A stretch of 64,000 nt of DNA, taken from the NCBI GenBank assembly GCA_025055075.1, contig JANWYV010000024.1, forward strand, positions 1-64,000. The letters are read 5' to 3'. Shown piece after piece: positions 24,864 to 34,333 of this stretch. Made by a program: the position numbers and the translations under genes. Every line of letters starts with the position of its first letter. Positions within the stretch are counted from its first letter, which is position 1. The notes beneath the pieces were generated by a model. It saw only the letters and a list, made by a program, of their open reading frames with translations. It did not search any database and had not been told where the DNA came from. Origin of the DNA: Blastocatellia bacterium (GTDB lineage: Bacteria; Acidobacteriota; Blastocatellia; HR10).

Positions 24864-26290
24864 GTGAGGAGAGGAGGCGAACAGTAGAGATCGCGACGCC
24901 ATTTGATCCACAGGCGACGATCTTAGCCCCCGGGTATACGTATGCTTCGATCACGGATAAGATCAGCGCCATCGTGCTCACGCGGCGCACGCCGCGCGAG
25001 TGGTTCCTGGGGTTCACGATCGCTTTCCTTTTGCTCATGTTGCTCCTCTTCACGGCGGCTTATCTGCTCGCGGTCGGCGTGGGCATTTGGGGCGTCACGG
25101 TCCCGGTCGGCTGGGGATTCGACATCATCAATTTCGTCTGGTGGATTGGGATCGGGCATGCGGGGACGTTGATCTCGGCGATCCTGCTGCTCTTGCGGCA
25201 GAAGTGGCGGACTTCGATCAACCGCTTCGCGGAAGCGATGACGCTCTTCGCCGTCGCGTGCGCTGGGTTGTATCCCCTGTTGCACATGGGCCGACCGTGG
25301 CTCTTCTACTGGCTTTTGCCCTATCCGAACACGATGGGGACGTGGCCGCAGCCGCGCAGCCCTTTGGTTTGGGACGTCTTCGCGATCACGACGTACGCGA
25401 CGGTCTCGTTCCTCTTCTGGTTCATCGGACTGATCCCCGATCTGGCGACGCTGCGAGATCGCGCGCGGCGTCGGTTCTGGCGCATCCTCTATGGATTCCT
25501 CGCCATGGGATGGCGTGGATCGGCCCGCCATTGGGCGCGATATGAGATGGCGTATTTGCTATTGGCGGGATTGGCGACTCCGCTGGTTGTCTCCGTGCAT
25601 ACCGTGGTGAGCTTCGATTTCGCCATCTCGATTATTCCCGGATGGCACGCGACGATCTTCCCGCCGTATTTCGTCGCCGGAGCGATTTATTCGGGGTTCG
25701 CCATGGTGATGACCTTGGCCATTCCGCTCCGAAAGTATTACGAGCTGGAGGACTTCATCACGATGAAGCATTTGGACAACATGGCCAAGGTCATGCTGGC
25801 GACGGGACTCATCGTCGGCTACGGCTACATGATGGAAGCCTTCATGGCGTGGTATAGTGGGAACCCGTACGAGCGCTACATGCTCCTCAATCGGTTACGT
25901 GGTCCGTATGCGCCCATCTATTGGGCGTTGCTCGTGTGTAATGTGGGGATCATTCAAGCGCTCTGGTCGGCGCGCGTGCGGCAGAACGTGCGCGCGCTCT
26001 TTGCTATCGCGCTTGTCGTGAACGTGGGAATGTGGCTGGAGCGCTTCGTGATCGTTGTGACGAGCTTGCATCGGGATTTCCTCCCCTCATCGTGGGGGAT
26101 GTACAGGCCGACCGTCTTCGATTGGACGATGTTCCTGGGCTCGATCGGACTCTTCCTGACGCTGATGTTTCTGTTCATTCGACTGCTGCCGGTCATCTCG
26201 ATCTTCGAGATGCGAGCGCTCTTGCCGGAGGTCGCTCCGACGCCTCATGGCGGAGCGGGACGACCGGCGGAGGCCTCGACGGCCTCGTGA
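24860..26290 (+). CDS. actC: Alternative complex III subunit C (NrfD-like quinol site subunit)
   Basis: 476 residues with about ten membrane helices of the NrfD/PsrC family. ActC is thought to hold the quinol-binding site close to the ActB clusters. The start overlaps the actB stop (ATGA), and actD follows 12 bases downstream. A second NrfD-like subunit, actF, is encoded three genes on, matching the two-copy layout of the complex. The C-terminus ends in a soluble Gly/Ala/Pro-rich tail. Confidence 0.93.
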   Translation: MSEERRRTVEIATPFDPQATILAPGYTYASITDKISAIVLTRRTPREWFLGFTIAFLLLMLLLFTAAYLLAVGVGIWGVTVPVGWGFDIINFVWWIGIGHAGTLISAILLLLRQKWRTSINRFAEAMTLFAVACAGLYPLLHMGRPWLFYWLLPYPNTMGTWPQPRSPLVWDVFAITTYATVSFLFWFIGLIPDLATLRDRARRRFWRILYGFLAMGWRGSARHWARYEMAYLLLAGLATPLVVSVHTVVSFDFAISIIPGWHATIFPPYFVAGAIYSGFAMVMTLAIPLRKYYELEDFITMKHLDNMAKVMLATGLIVGYGYMMEAFMAWYSGNPYERYMLLNRLRGPYAPIYWALLVCNVGIIQALWSARVRQNVRALFAIALVVNVGMWLERFVIVVTSLHRDFLPSSWGMYRPTVFDWTMFLGSIGLFLTLMFLFIRLLPVISIFEMRALLPEVAPTPHGGAGRPAEASTAS

Positions 26291-26302
26291 GGAGGGGATG
26301 GC

Positions 26303-26842
26303 ATGGCCGAGCGAACGGACATTTATGGACTATTGGCCGAGTTCGATGCGCCGGAGAAAGTCGTCGTGGCGGCGCAGCGCGCGTATGCCGAGGGGTATCG
26401 GCGGATGGACGCTTACACGCCGTTCCCGGTCGAGGGATTGGCCGAGGCCATTGGCTTTCATCGCACGCGCCTGCCAGTAATCGTGTTGCTCGGCGGACTC
26501 TTCGGTGGCGCCCTCGGTTATGCGCTTCTCTACTATGCCGAGGTCATTGATTATCCGCTCATCGTCGGTGGGAAGCCTTTTCATAGCTGGCCGACATTCA
26601 TCCCCATCGTGTTCGAGACGACGATCTTTTTCGCTGCGCTCTCAGCCGTTCTGGGGATGCTCGCGTTGAACGGATTGCCAATGCCCTATCATCCCGTCTT
26701 CAATGTGCCGCGCTTCGCATTGGCCAGTCGCGATCGCTTCTTCCTTCTGATCGAAGCGCGCGATCCGAAATTCGACCGGGAGGCCACGCGCCACTTTTTG
26801 GAGAGCTTGGGAGCTGACGGCGTCTGGGAGGTGGAGCCGTGA
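26303..26842 (+). CDS. actD: Alternative complex III subunit D
   Basis: 179 residues with two central membrane helices (about residues 52-70 and 95-118) between soluble ends. This is the DUF3341/ActD family, a structural subunit of unknown detailed role. The N-terminal soluble part begins IYGLLAEFDAPEKVVVAAQRA, typical of the family. The ATG follows GAGGAGGGG, and the stop overlaps actE. Confidence 0.92.
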   Translation: MAERTDIYGLLAEFDAPEKVVVAAQRAYAEGYRRMDAYTPFPVEGLAEAIGFHRTRLPVIVLLGGLFGGALGYALLYYAEVIDYPLIVGGKPFHSWPTFIPIVFETTIFFAALSAVLGMLALNGLPMPYHPVFNVPRFALASRDRFFLLIEARDPKFDREATRHFLESLGADGVWEVEP

Positions 26843-27450
26843 GAGGGATCGCTCGACAGACCAGCGCGCGCACACGAGGTTGGTGGGGAGTGGGCCTTCT
26901 CCTTGCGCTCGCCTTGGGCGGAAGCGCGTGCCGCCAGGATATGCATGATCAGCCGAGATATGAACCGCTAGAGGGAAGCACCTTTTTCGCGGATAGTCGG
27001 GCCTCTCGTCCCTTGGTCGAAGGGACGGTCCCGCGCGGCTTTGCGAGGATGGATGAGCATCTGTATACCGGCAAGGTGAGAGGGCAGCTCGCCGAGACTT
27101 TCCCATTCCCCATTACGCGTTCCATCCTCGAGCGCGGACGCGAGCGCTACGACATCTTCTGCGCGCCATGTCATGGGCGCGATGGTTATGGCGAGGGGAT
27201 GATCGTCCAGCGCGGATTCCGGCAACCGTCCTCATTTCACACGGACCGGTTGCGACAGGCTCCAGTTGGATATTTCTTCGATGTCATCACAAATGGCTTC
27301 GGGACGATGTACAGCTATGCGTCCCGCATCCCGCCGGAAGATCGGTGGGCGATCGTCGCTTACATTCGCGCCTTGCAACTCAGTCAAAACGCGAGGCTGC
27401 AGGACGTGCCGCCGGCTGAGCGACGACGCTTGACGGAGGGAGGGGAGTGA
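26839..27450 (+). CDS. actE: Alternative complex III subunit E, mono-haem cytochrome c
   Basis: 203 residues. A lipoprotein-type signal (LLLALALGGSAC) is followed by a cytochrome c domain with CAPCHGRDGYGEG and a later Met-containing segment near the C-terminus. ActE relays electrons on the periplasmic face to the acceptor. The gene overlaps both actD and actF by 4 bases, so translation is coupled throughout. Confidence 0.92.
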   Translation: MRGIARQTSARTRGWWGVGLLLALALGGSACRQDMHDQPRYEPLEGSTFFADSRASRPLVEGTVPRGFARMDEHLYTGKVRGQLAETFPFPITRSILERGRERYDIFCAPCHGRDGYGEGMIVQRGFRQPSSFHTDRLRQAPVGYFFDVITNGFGTMYSYASRIPPEDRWAIVAYIRALQLSQNARLQDVPPAERRRLTEGGE

Positions 27451-28607
27451 ACGTGCAGGGCCTCGAAACACTGTCGCGTCGTGCCGCAAGCATTGGTATC
27501 GCGGGGATCGTGTTGGCGCTCATCGCGGCGCTTACGGATCCCGAACATTTCTGGCCGTCGTATCTCTTCGGATATCTCTTTTGGCTTGGGATCTCAATCG
27601 GCTCTGCGGGGTTGGTGATGCTGCATCATCTGACCGGCGGTCGTTGGGGAATCCCCATCCGGCGTATCTTGGAAGCGGGAGCGCGAACGATCTTCTTGAT
27701 GGCTGCGCTCTTCGTCCCTCTCTTCTTCGGGCTCTCTCACCTCTATGAGTGGACCCATGCGGAAGTGGTCGCTGCTGACGAGGTCCTCCGACACAAGAGC
27801 CGGTATTTGAATGTCCCCTTCTTCTCCCTTCGCGCTGTCCTCTATTTCGTCGTGTGGATCGCGCTGGCGTATCTGGTGACGAAATGGTCCTACGAGCAAG
27901 ATCGCACCGGAGAGCCCACGCTCGGGAATCGAATGCGAGCGCTCAGCGGGCCAGGACTGGTCCTCTATGGAGGAGCGATCACCTTCGCGGCCGTGGACTG
28001 GGTCATGTCGTTGGAGCCGCATTGGTATTCGACGATCTACGGCATCAAATTCATCCTCGGGCAGGTGCTCACGGCATTCGCTGCCGCGATCCTTATCGCA
28101 GCCTGGCTCTCGCGCGCTCGACCGCTCTCGGAACTTGCGACGAGCGACGTGTTCCATGATCTGGGGAATCTCTTGCTGGCGTTCGTCATGCTGTGGGCGT
28201 ATGTCGCTTTCTCGCAGTTCCTGATCATCTGGTCGGGGAATCTGCCGGAGGAGATCCCGTGGTACCTGCGCCGGATGAGAGGGCACTGGGAGGTGGTGGC
28301 TGGACTTTTGATCGTCTTTCATTTCCTGATCCCGTTCCTGTTGTTGCTCTCTCGTGCGATGAAGCGAAATGTGCGAACGCTGGCGATCTTGGCTGGGATG
28401 ATCTTGATCATGCGCGTAGTGGACCTGTATTGGATCGTCATGCCAGCGTTCGAGGAGAAGGGGATCGGAGTCCATTGGTCGAACGCCGCCGTGTTCTTGG
28501 GAATTGGGGGATTCTGGCTCGCTTTCTGGGCGAGGGAGGTGAAGCGACATGAGCTGATCCCCATCCACGATCCTCGGATACTGGAGGTGCGAGCTGCTTA
28601 TGAGTGA
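27447..28607 (+). CDS. actF: Alternative complex III subunit F (NrfD-like)
   Basis: 386 residues, about ten membrane helices, the second NrfD-like subunit of the complex. Conserved features include FWPSYLFGYLFWLGISIGS in the first helices and VDWVMSLEPHWYSTIYG mid-protein, the latter typical of ActF. GTG 27447 overlaps the actE stop and is preceded by GGAGGGAGGGG, a strong ribosome site. It overlaps the next small gene by 8 bases. Confidence 0.92.
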   Translation: MNVQGLETLSRRAASIGIAGIVLALIAALTDPEHFWPSYLFGYLFWLGISIGSAGLVMLHHLTGGRWGIPIRRILEAGARTIFLMAALFVPLFFGLSHLYEWTHAEVVAADEVLRHKSRYLNVPFFSLRAVLYFVVWIALAYLVTKWSYEQDRTGEPTLGNRMRALSGPGLVLYGGAITFAAVDWVMSLEPHWYSTIYGIKFILGQVLTAFAAAILIAAWLSRARPLSELATSDVFHDLGNLLLAFVMLWAYVAFSQFLIIWSGNLPEEIPWYLRRMRGHWEVVAGLLIVFHFLIPFLLLLSRAMKRNVRTLAILAGMILIMRVVDLYWIVMPAFEEKGIGVHWSNAAVFLGIGGFWLAFWAREVKRHELIPIHDPRILEVRAAYE

Positions 28608-29058
28608 GCCGACCGAACCGCGCTATGAAAAACGGGATGTGAGTCCGCGAATGATCGCGGCCTTGGTCTTGGGATTGGCTGCCCTGACGGTGGGGGCTGG
28701 ACTCCTCATGTGGGGGGGCTTCGCCTTCTTCCAGAAGCGCGTGGAACGAGCCGAGGAGCCGCCTTCGCCTTTTCGTGAAGAGCGCGTGTTGCCACCTCAA
28801 CCGCGGTTGCAGGTCGTTCCGGAGCTGGATCTGCAAGCGCTTCGTCAGCGGGAGGAAGAACGGTTGAACAGCTACGCATGGATTGATCGGGGGGCGGGCG
28901 TCGTTCGCATCCCTATCGAACGGGCGATGGACCTCCTCTTGGAACGCGGCGTTCCGGTTCGCCCCCATGGCCAGGTGAGGGAATCTTCTCCTCCTTCTGC
29001 ACGAGACCTTCGCGCCGATGGGGACCCGGCGCGAGAGAACAGGAGCGAAAGACGATGA
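28600..29058 (+). CDS. Small single-span membrane protein between actF and SCO1
   Basis: 152 residues: a short charged N-terminus, one hydrophobic helix (about 22-46), then a proline- and arginine-rich soluble tail that includes the segment LNSYAWIDRGAGVVRIPIERAMDLL. That segment is reminiscent of small proteins found next to cytochrome oxidase assembly genes, where it may fold against SCO or the complex. The gene is tightly coupled to both neighbours (overlaps of 8 and 4 bases), so a role in assembly or as an accessory subunit is likely but unproven. Confidence 0.7.
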   Translation: MSEPTEPRYEKRDVSPRMIAALVLGLAALTVGAGLLMWGGFAFFQKRVERAEEPPSPFREERVLPPQPRLQVVPELDLQALRQREEERLNSYAWIDRGAGVVRIPIERAMDLLLERGVPVRPHGQVRESSPPSARDLRADGDPARENRSERR

Positions 29059-29912
29059 GGATTCAAGGGACTTGCGTTCGCGCGATATCATGGGCGAGCC
29101 TCGGCCTGGTGTTGGCCGTGAGCTTTGGGCTCTTGGTCGTCCGCGAGGGGCGAGGGCAGAACGTGTCTTCGGAGCAACCGGCGCCGATCTTACAAAATGT
29201 CGGCATTGACCAAAAACTCGATGCGCAGATTCCGCTCGAGCTTGTTTTCCGCGACGAACAGGGGCGCGCCGTCTCGCTCCGGGAATATTTCGGCGAGAAG
29301 CCAGTCATCCTCTCGCTCGTCTACTACGAGTGCCCGATGCTCTGCACGCTCATTCTCAACGGATTATTGCGGAGCTTGCGCGCGCTCCCGCTGACGGTGG
29401 GGAAGGAGTTCACTGTCGTGACCGTGAGTTTCGATCCCCGCGAGGGACCGGAGCTGGCGGCGGCGAAAAAGCGCACGTATGTGCAGAGTTATGGGCGTCC
29501 GGAAGCCGAGGCGGGCTGGCATTTCCTGACTGGAGAGCAGGAGAGCATTCGACGGCTGACGGAAGCCGTGGGCTTCCGCTATGCCTTCGATCCCCAGACC
29601 GGACAGTTCGCTCATGCCAGTGGGATCATGGTGCTCACACCACAAGGACGCGTCGCTCGATACTTTTACGGGATCGAATATGCACCGCGAGACCTGCGGC
29701 TTGGCTTGATCGAAGCGGCGCAAGGAAAAATCGGCTCGCCAGTGGATCAGATTTTGCTCTACTGCTACCACTACGATCCGAAGACGGGCCGATATAGCCT
29801 GCTCATCATGAACGTCCTTCGGCTGGCTGGGATAGCGACCGTGCTTGTTCTGGGGGGCTTCATATTTGTGATGTTCCGCCGCGATCGGCGGAAGAAGCGT
29901 ATGGTGGGATAA
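29055..29912 (+). CDS. SCO1/SenC copper chaperone for cytochrome oxidase
   Basis: 285 residues: a signal peptide, the thioredoxin-like SCO domain with copper-binding CPMLC near residue 95, and the distal His in QFAHASG (about residue 190). A C-terminal membrane helix (about 258-278) is an extra anchor. SCO proteins deliver copper to the CuA site of subunit II, encoded next, 9 bases downstream. The position between alternative complex III and coxB fits assembly of a joint respiratory unit. Confidence 0.9.
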   Translation: MRIQGTCVRAISWASLGLVLAVSFGLLVVREGRGQNVSSEQPAPILQNVGIDQKLDAQIPLELVFRDEQGRAVSLREYFGEKPVILSLVYYECPMLCTLILNGLLRSLRALPLTVGKEFTVVTVSFDPREGPELAAAKKRTYVQSYGRPEAEAGWHFLTGEQESIRRLTEAVGFRYAFDPQTGQFAHASGIMVLTPQGRVARYFYGIEYAPRDLRLGLIEAAQGKIGSPVDQILLYCYHYDPKTGRYSLLIMNVLRLAGIATVLVLGGFIFVMFRRDRRKKRMVG

Positions 29913-29921
29913 GAGGGAGCT

Positions 29922-30878
29922 ATGTGGGAAAACTTTCCACTTTTGCCTAAGCGCGCTTCCTCGTTCGCGCCTGAAGTGGACGCGCTCTACGGGTTCTTGG
30001 TCGGGGTGAGCCTTTTCTTCATTGCCCTCATCTTCCTCTTGATCACGGTCTTCGCGATCAAATATCGGCGGCGTTCCGAGGCGGAGGTGCCGCCACCGGT
30101 TCGCGGTTCGCTAGCGCTCGAGATCACGTGGATCGTCATTCCCTTGGGGATTGTGTTGGTGGTCTTCGGATGGGGAGCAGTCTTGTACTTCAAGATGTAC
30201 GGGCCAGCGCCGAAAGAAGCGCTAGAAGTCTATGTCGTCGGTAAGCAGTGGATGTGGCATATCCAGCATCCGACGGGTCAGCGGGAGATCAACGAGTTGC
30301 ATGTTCCAGCTGGTCGTCCCATCAAACTGACGATGGCGACTGAGGATGTGATTCACAGCTTCTACATCCCCGACTTTCGCGTGAAGAAAGACGTGGTGCC
30401 GGGTCGCTACACCACGCTCTGGTTCGAAGCAACGCAACCCGGGCGGTACCGCTTCTTCTGCGCGGAATATTGCGGTACGAAGCATTCGGAGATGGGCGGG
30501 TGGGTCATCGTCATGGATCCGGTCGAATATCAAAATTGGCTGGGTAGCGGAGGAGCAAGCGCGCCCACGGAATCGCTGGCCCAAGCGGGGGAGCGTCTGT
30601 TTCAACAGTTGGCCTGTCATACTTGCCATCGCGAGGACACTCAAGAATTGGGCCCATCACTGCGCGGGCTCTTCGGTCGCTCGGTGAGATTGGCTGATGG
30701 GCGGACGGTCGTCGCCGACGAAGCGTACCTGCGGGAATCCATCTTGAATCCCGACGCGAAGATCGTCGCTGGATTCTCATCGCCGTCAGTCATGCCGACT
30801 TATCAAGGGCAGATCACCGAGGAGCAACTGCTGCAGCTTGTGGCCTATCTCAAATCGCTCGGAGGGGAACAGCGATGA
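29922..30878 (+). CDS. coxB: Cytochrome c oxidase subunit II with fused cytochrome c (caa3 type)
   Basis: 318 residues: two N-terminal membrane helices, the CuA domain with [16 protein letters not shown], and a C-terminal cytochrome c domain with [16 protein letters not shown] and a distal Met in SVMPTYQG. The fused haem makes this a caa3-type subunit that accepts electrons directly from ActE or a similar carrier. It overlaps coxA by 4 bases. Confidence 0.95.
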   Translation: MWENFPLLPKRASSFAPEVDALYGFLVGVSLFFIALIFLLITVFAIKYRRRSEAEVPPPVRGSLALEITWIVIPLGIVLVVFGWGAVLYFKMYGPAPKEALEVYVVGKQWMWHIQHPTGQREINELHVPAGRPIKLTMATEDVIHSFYIPDFRVKKDVVPGRYTTLWFEATQPGRYRFFCAEYCGTKHSEMGGWVIVMDPVEYQNWLGSGGASAPTESLAQAGERLFQQLACHTCHREDTQELGPSLRGLFGRSVRLADGRTVVADEAYLRESILNPDAKIVAGFSSPSVMPTYQGQITEEQLLQLVAYLKSLGGEQR

Positions 30879-32509
30879 GCACGCCTTTGGTGGAATTGCC
30901 GCGCACGTCGCGCGTGAACTATTTGAACGTGAGCTACGGGATACGGTCGTGGCTGTTCACGACCGACCACAAGCGGATCGCCCTGCTTTATCTGGCTTCG
31001 GTCACGCTCTTCTTCTTCCTGGGGGGATTCTTCGCTGTCCTGATCCGTTTGGAGCTGATGACGCCGCAGGGAGATTTGGTGCAATCGGAGACGTACAATC
31101 GGCTCTTCACGATGCATGGCGTCATCATGATCTTCTTCTTCCTCATTCCGGCTATTCCCGCCGTGCTCGGGAATTTCCTCGTACCGCTGATGATCGGGGC
31201 GCGCGATCTGGCCTTTCCGCGGTTGAACCTGTTGAGCTGGTATATCTACACGCTGGGAGGACTGTTCACGCTGGCGGCGACCGTCTTCGGCGGGGTGGAC
31301 ACGGGTTGGACGTTCTACACGCCCTACAGCAGTACGTACTCGAACTCTAACGTCATGCTCACGGCCGTGGGGATCTTCATCACGGGATTCTCCTCGATCC
31401 TGACGGGGCTGAATTTCCTGGTGACCATTCATAAGATGCGAGCGCCGGGGATGACATGGTTCCGGTTACCGCTCTTCATCTGGGCGCACTACGCGACGAG
31501 CATCATCATGATCCTGGGGACGCCGGTCGTTGCCATCGCTATCCTGCTTGTGGGCTTGGAGCGGCTGTTCCACATCGGCATCTTCGATCCGAAGCTCGGC
31601 GGCGATCCGTTGCTCTTTCAACATCTGTTTTGGTTCTACTCGCATCCGGCCGTGTACATCATGATCCTCCCAGCCATGGGGGTCATCAATGAATTGATCA
31701 CTTGCTTCTCTCGGCGACGCATCTTCGGCTATTCCTTCATCGCCTTCTCCAGCATTGCCATCGCGGTCTTGGGCTTTCTCGTGTGGGGTCACCACATGTT
31801 CACGAGCGGACAATCCATCTACGCCGGCATGGTGTTTTCCGTGCTCACGATGTTGGTGGCGATCCCCTCAGCCGTGAAAGTATTCAACTGGACGGCTACG
31901 CTGTATAAGGGCTCGGTCTCCTACCAAGCGCCGATGCTCTACGCGCTTGGCTTTATCGGGCTCTTCACCATTGGCGGGCTGACGGGGATCTTCTTGGCGA
32001 CGCTGGCAGTGGACGTGCACGTGCACGACACGTATTTCGTCGTCGCGCATTTCCACTACATTATGGTGGGCGGGACGATCATGGCTTATTTGGGCGGGCT
32101 GCACTATTGGTGGCCGAAGATGACGGGAAAGATTTACCCAGAGGGGTGGGCCCGCTTCGCCGCGCTCGTGATCTTCGTAGGGTTCAACTTGACTTTCTTC
32201 CCGCAGTTCATCCTCGGATATTTGGGGATGCCGCGGCGGTATCACGTGTATCCGGAGGAGTTCCAAGTGTTGAATGTCATGTCCTCGGCGGGCGCTTCGA
32301 TCTTGGGCGTTGGCTACCTCATCCCGATGATCTACTTCATTTGGTCGCTGCGCTACGGGCCGAAGGCGCCGGAGAACCCCTGGGGAGCGAAAGGTCTGGA
32401 GTGGCTTGTGCCTTCGCCACCGCCTCCACATAATTTCGACGTGACACCGGTGGTCACGGGCGAGCCTTACGATTACACGCCAGAATCGGAGGAGGCCCAT
32501 GCGCGCTGA
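30875..32509 (+). CDS. coxA: Cytochrome c oxidase subunit I (A2 type)
   Basis: 544 residues, twelve or more helices. The helix VI segment [18 protein letters not shown] has the YS pair and lacks the glutamate of GHPEVY, so it belongs to the A2 subfamily of proton-pumping haem-copper oxidases. HHMFTSG (CuB ligands) and the [16 protein letters not shown] segment with haem ligands are intact. It overlaps coxB and coxC, so the subunits are translationally linked. Confidence 0.95.
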   Translation: MSTPLVELPRTSRVNYLNVSYGIRSWLFTTDHKRIALLYLASVTLFFFLGGFFAVLIRLELMTPQGDLVQSETYNRLFTMHGVIMIFFFLIPAIPAVLGNFLVPLMIGARDLAFPRLNLLSWYIYTLGGLFTLAATVFGGVDTGWTFYTPYSSTYSNSNVMLTAVGIFITGFSSILTGLNFLVTIHKMRAPGMTWFRLPLFIWAHYATSIIMILGTPVVAIAILLVGLERLFHIGIFDPKLGGDPLLFQHLFWFYSHPAVYIMILPAMGVINELITCFSRRRIFGYSFIAFSSIAIAVLGFLVWGHHMFTSGQSIYAGMVFSVLTMLVAIPSAVKVFNWTATLYKGSVSYQAPMLYALGFIGLFTIGGLTGIFLATLAVDVHVHDTYFVVAHFHYIMVGGTIMAYLGGLHYWWPKMTGKIYPEGWARFAALVIFVGFNLTFFPQFILGYLGMPRRYHVYPEEFQVLNVMSSAGASILGVGYLIPMIYFIWSLRYGPKAPENPWGAKGLEWLVPSPPPPHNFDVTPVVTGEPYDYTPESEEAHAR

Positions 32510-33185
32510 GATGGCATCGGGAGCATCTTCAGCGACATCCGTCGAATTGGGACGTTCGCCGTTGGCTCATCATTTCGATGATCTAGAGCAGCAATTCGAG
32601 GCCTCTACGCTCGGCATGTGGGTGTTCCTCATCACGGAGGTCATGTTCTTCGGTGGCCTGTTCGCCAGCTATGCCGTCTATCGTTCGCTCTATCCGGAAG
32701 GGTTCGCCGTGGCGAGTCGGCGTCTCGACTATCTGCTCGGAGCCTTCAATACGGCCGTGCTCATTTGCAGCAGCTTGACGATGGCGCTCGCCGTGCGCAG
32801 CGCGCAACTCGGGCAATCGCGTGCGCTGCGACTCTTTCTGGCCGTGACGATGGCTTTGGGGTTGGTCTTCCTCGGAGTGAAGGTCGTCGAATACTCGCAT
32901 AAGATTCATGAGCATTTGGTGCCCGGGCCCTCCTTTCGCTTCGAGGGACCGCATGCGCGTGCGGCGCAGCTCTTCTTCTCCCTGTACTTCGCGATGACCG
33001 GACTTCATGCTCTTCACATGGTCGTGGGGATCGGCATCCTGGCCGTGCTTTGGATCCTGGCATGGCGCGGACGTTTCTCCCCGCAATATTACACTCCGGT
33101 GGAGGTCGCCGGGCTCTATTGGCACTTCGTGGACATCGTTTGGATTTATCTCTTCCCCTTGCTGTATTTGATCAGCCGGACGTGA
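32499..33185 (+). CDS. coxC: Cytochrome c oxidase subunit III
   Basis: 228 residues, about five membrane helices, family signature [17 protein letters not shown] at the C-terminus and [13 protein letters not shown] near the first helix. The ATG at 32499 follows GAGGAGG closely and overlaps coxA by 11 bases; an internal ATG at 32511 is less likely. coxD follows 12 bases downstream. Confidence 0.93.
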   Translation: MRAEMASGASSATSVELGRSPLAHHFDDLEQQFEASTLGMWVFLITEVMFFGGLFASYAVYRSLYPEGFAVASRRLDYLLGAFNTAVLICSSLTMALAVRSAQLGQSRALRLFLAVTMALGLVFLGVKVVEYSHKIHEHLVPGPSFRFEGPHARAAQLFFSLYFAMTGLHALHMVVGIGILAVLWILAWRGRFSPQYYTPVEVAGLYWHFVDIVWIYLFPLLYLISRT

Positions 33186-33197
33186 GGAGGGAACTAT

Positions 33198-33524
33198 ATG
33201 GCGCATTCGCCCATCGTCCCGCAGCGGGTCTATTGGCTCGTCTTCATCACGTTGTTACTGCTGACGCTCGTGACGGTGGACGTGGCCTTTTACGATTTCG
33301 GATGGTTGAACATCTATCTGGCGCTCGCCCTGGCGACGACTAAGGCGCTCCTCGTCGTCCTCTATTTCATGCATTTGAAGTACAGCTCGCGCTTGATCTG
33401 GGGATTTGTCGGAGCTGCGCTCTTTTGGTTCCTCCTGCTCGTCGGCCTGACGGGAGCCGATATCTTCACCCGAGAGTGGGTGCCAGATCCGCCCGGATGG
33501 GGGGCAAACGGAAGCGGGCCATGA
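33198..33524 (+). CDS. coxD: Cytochrome c oxidase subunit IV-like
   Basis: 108 residues with three membrane helices of the prokaryotic cytochrome C oxidase subunit IV family (ALATTKALLVVLYFMHLKYS). It has a strong ribosome site GGAGGG. It is the last gene of the respiratory operon that starts at actA; the next gene begins 112 bases later. Confidence 0.9.
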   Translation: MAHSPIVPQRVYWLVFITLLLLTLVTVDVAFYDFGWLNIYLALALATTKALLVVLYFMHLKYSSRLIWGFVGAALFWFLLLVGLTGADIFTREWVPDPPGWGANGSGP

Positions 33525-33636
33525 CGGCGGGGTACCCGGAGACGGCCGCCAGCGTCGAGCACCCGTCGTTGACAGCCTCCATCCCCCTGGCGTAGATTTC
33601 CCAAGGGTTTTCTCGGGGAGCAACGCGATCGAGGCG

Positions 33637-34329
33637 ATGGAGGCCATGGTGATCCAAGGCTTGCGATTCGACGAGCGCGGATTGATCCCCGTGATCATTC
33701 AGGATCATGAGACGGGTCGCATCCTCATGCTCGCCCATATGAATGCCGAGGCGTTGGCCCTCACGCTGCGAACGGGCGAGACGCATACTTGGAGCGCGCA
33801 CGCACGGCGCGTGCGGCGGGAAGTCGGCGCGGAAGGGAATACACAGCGCGTCGTGGACATCATCGTGGATTGCGACGGAGATGCTTTGATCGTGAAGGTA
33901 GATCCGCGGGGACCGGCCTGCCACACGGGCGAGGAGACATGTTTTTCCCGAGCGCTCACGGAACTTGAGGAGAAGCGGGAGGGAGTCTCGGTCGTGGGGC
34001 TCGCTTCGATGGAGATGGGGATTTTGCTCGGCGAGTTGTTCGAGTTCATCCAGGAGCGAAATCGTGAGCGTCCGGAGAATTCGTACACGGCCTTGTTGCT
34101 CAGCAGCGGCGTGGATGCGATCTTGCGGCGTCTGGGGGAACAGCTCGTGGACGTGACCATCGCGGCCAAGGCGGGATCGAAGAAAGAGCTGAGCGGCAAG
34201 ATCGCCGATCTCTTCTATCATCTGCTCGTGCTCATGGCCGATCGAGAGCTGAATCCGCGAGATATCCTCTTCGAGCTGCGGAGTCGCACGGGGCGAGCGA
34301 GTGAGAGCCGTGTCTTGCCCTCGAGGTGA
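33637..34329 (+). CDS. HisIE-like protein with altered active-site motifs
   Basis: 230 residues with the order of the two-domain histidine enzyme: phosphoribosyl-AMP cyclohydrolase (about 1-120) then phosphoribosyl-ATP pyrophosphohydrolase (about 125-225). DCDGDALIVKV and GPACHTGEETCF, the metal-binding parts of HisI, are kept. But the usual WSRSRxxLWxKGExSG is WSAHARRVRREVGAEG, and in the HisE half GEEATE reads GEQLVD and the later conserved Glu before ADLxYH is Lys. Both halves have therefore lost residues usually conserved. It lies next to trpE rather than other his genes, with 5 bases between. It may be a diverged paralogue with a new role. Confidence 0.8.
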   Translation: MEAMVIQGLRFDERGLIPVIIQDHETGRILMLAHMNAEALALTLRTGETHTWSAHARRVRREVGAEGNTQRVVDIIVDCDGDALIVKVDPRGPACHTGEETCFSRALTELEEKREGVSVVGLASMEMGILLGELFEFIQERNRERPENSYTALLLSSGVDAILRRLGEQLVDVTIAAKAGSKKELSGKIADLFYHLLVLMADRELNPRDILFELRSRTGRASESRVLPSR

Positions 34330-34333
34330 ACGC

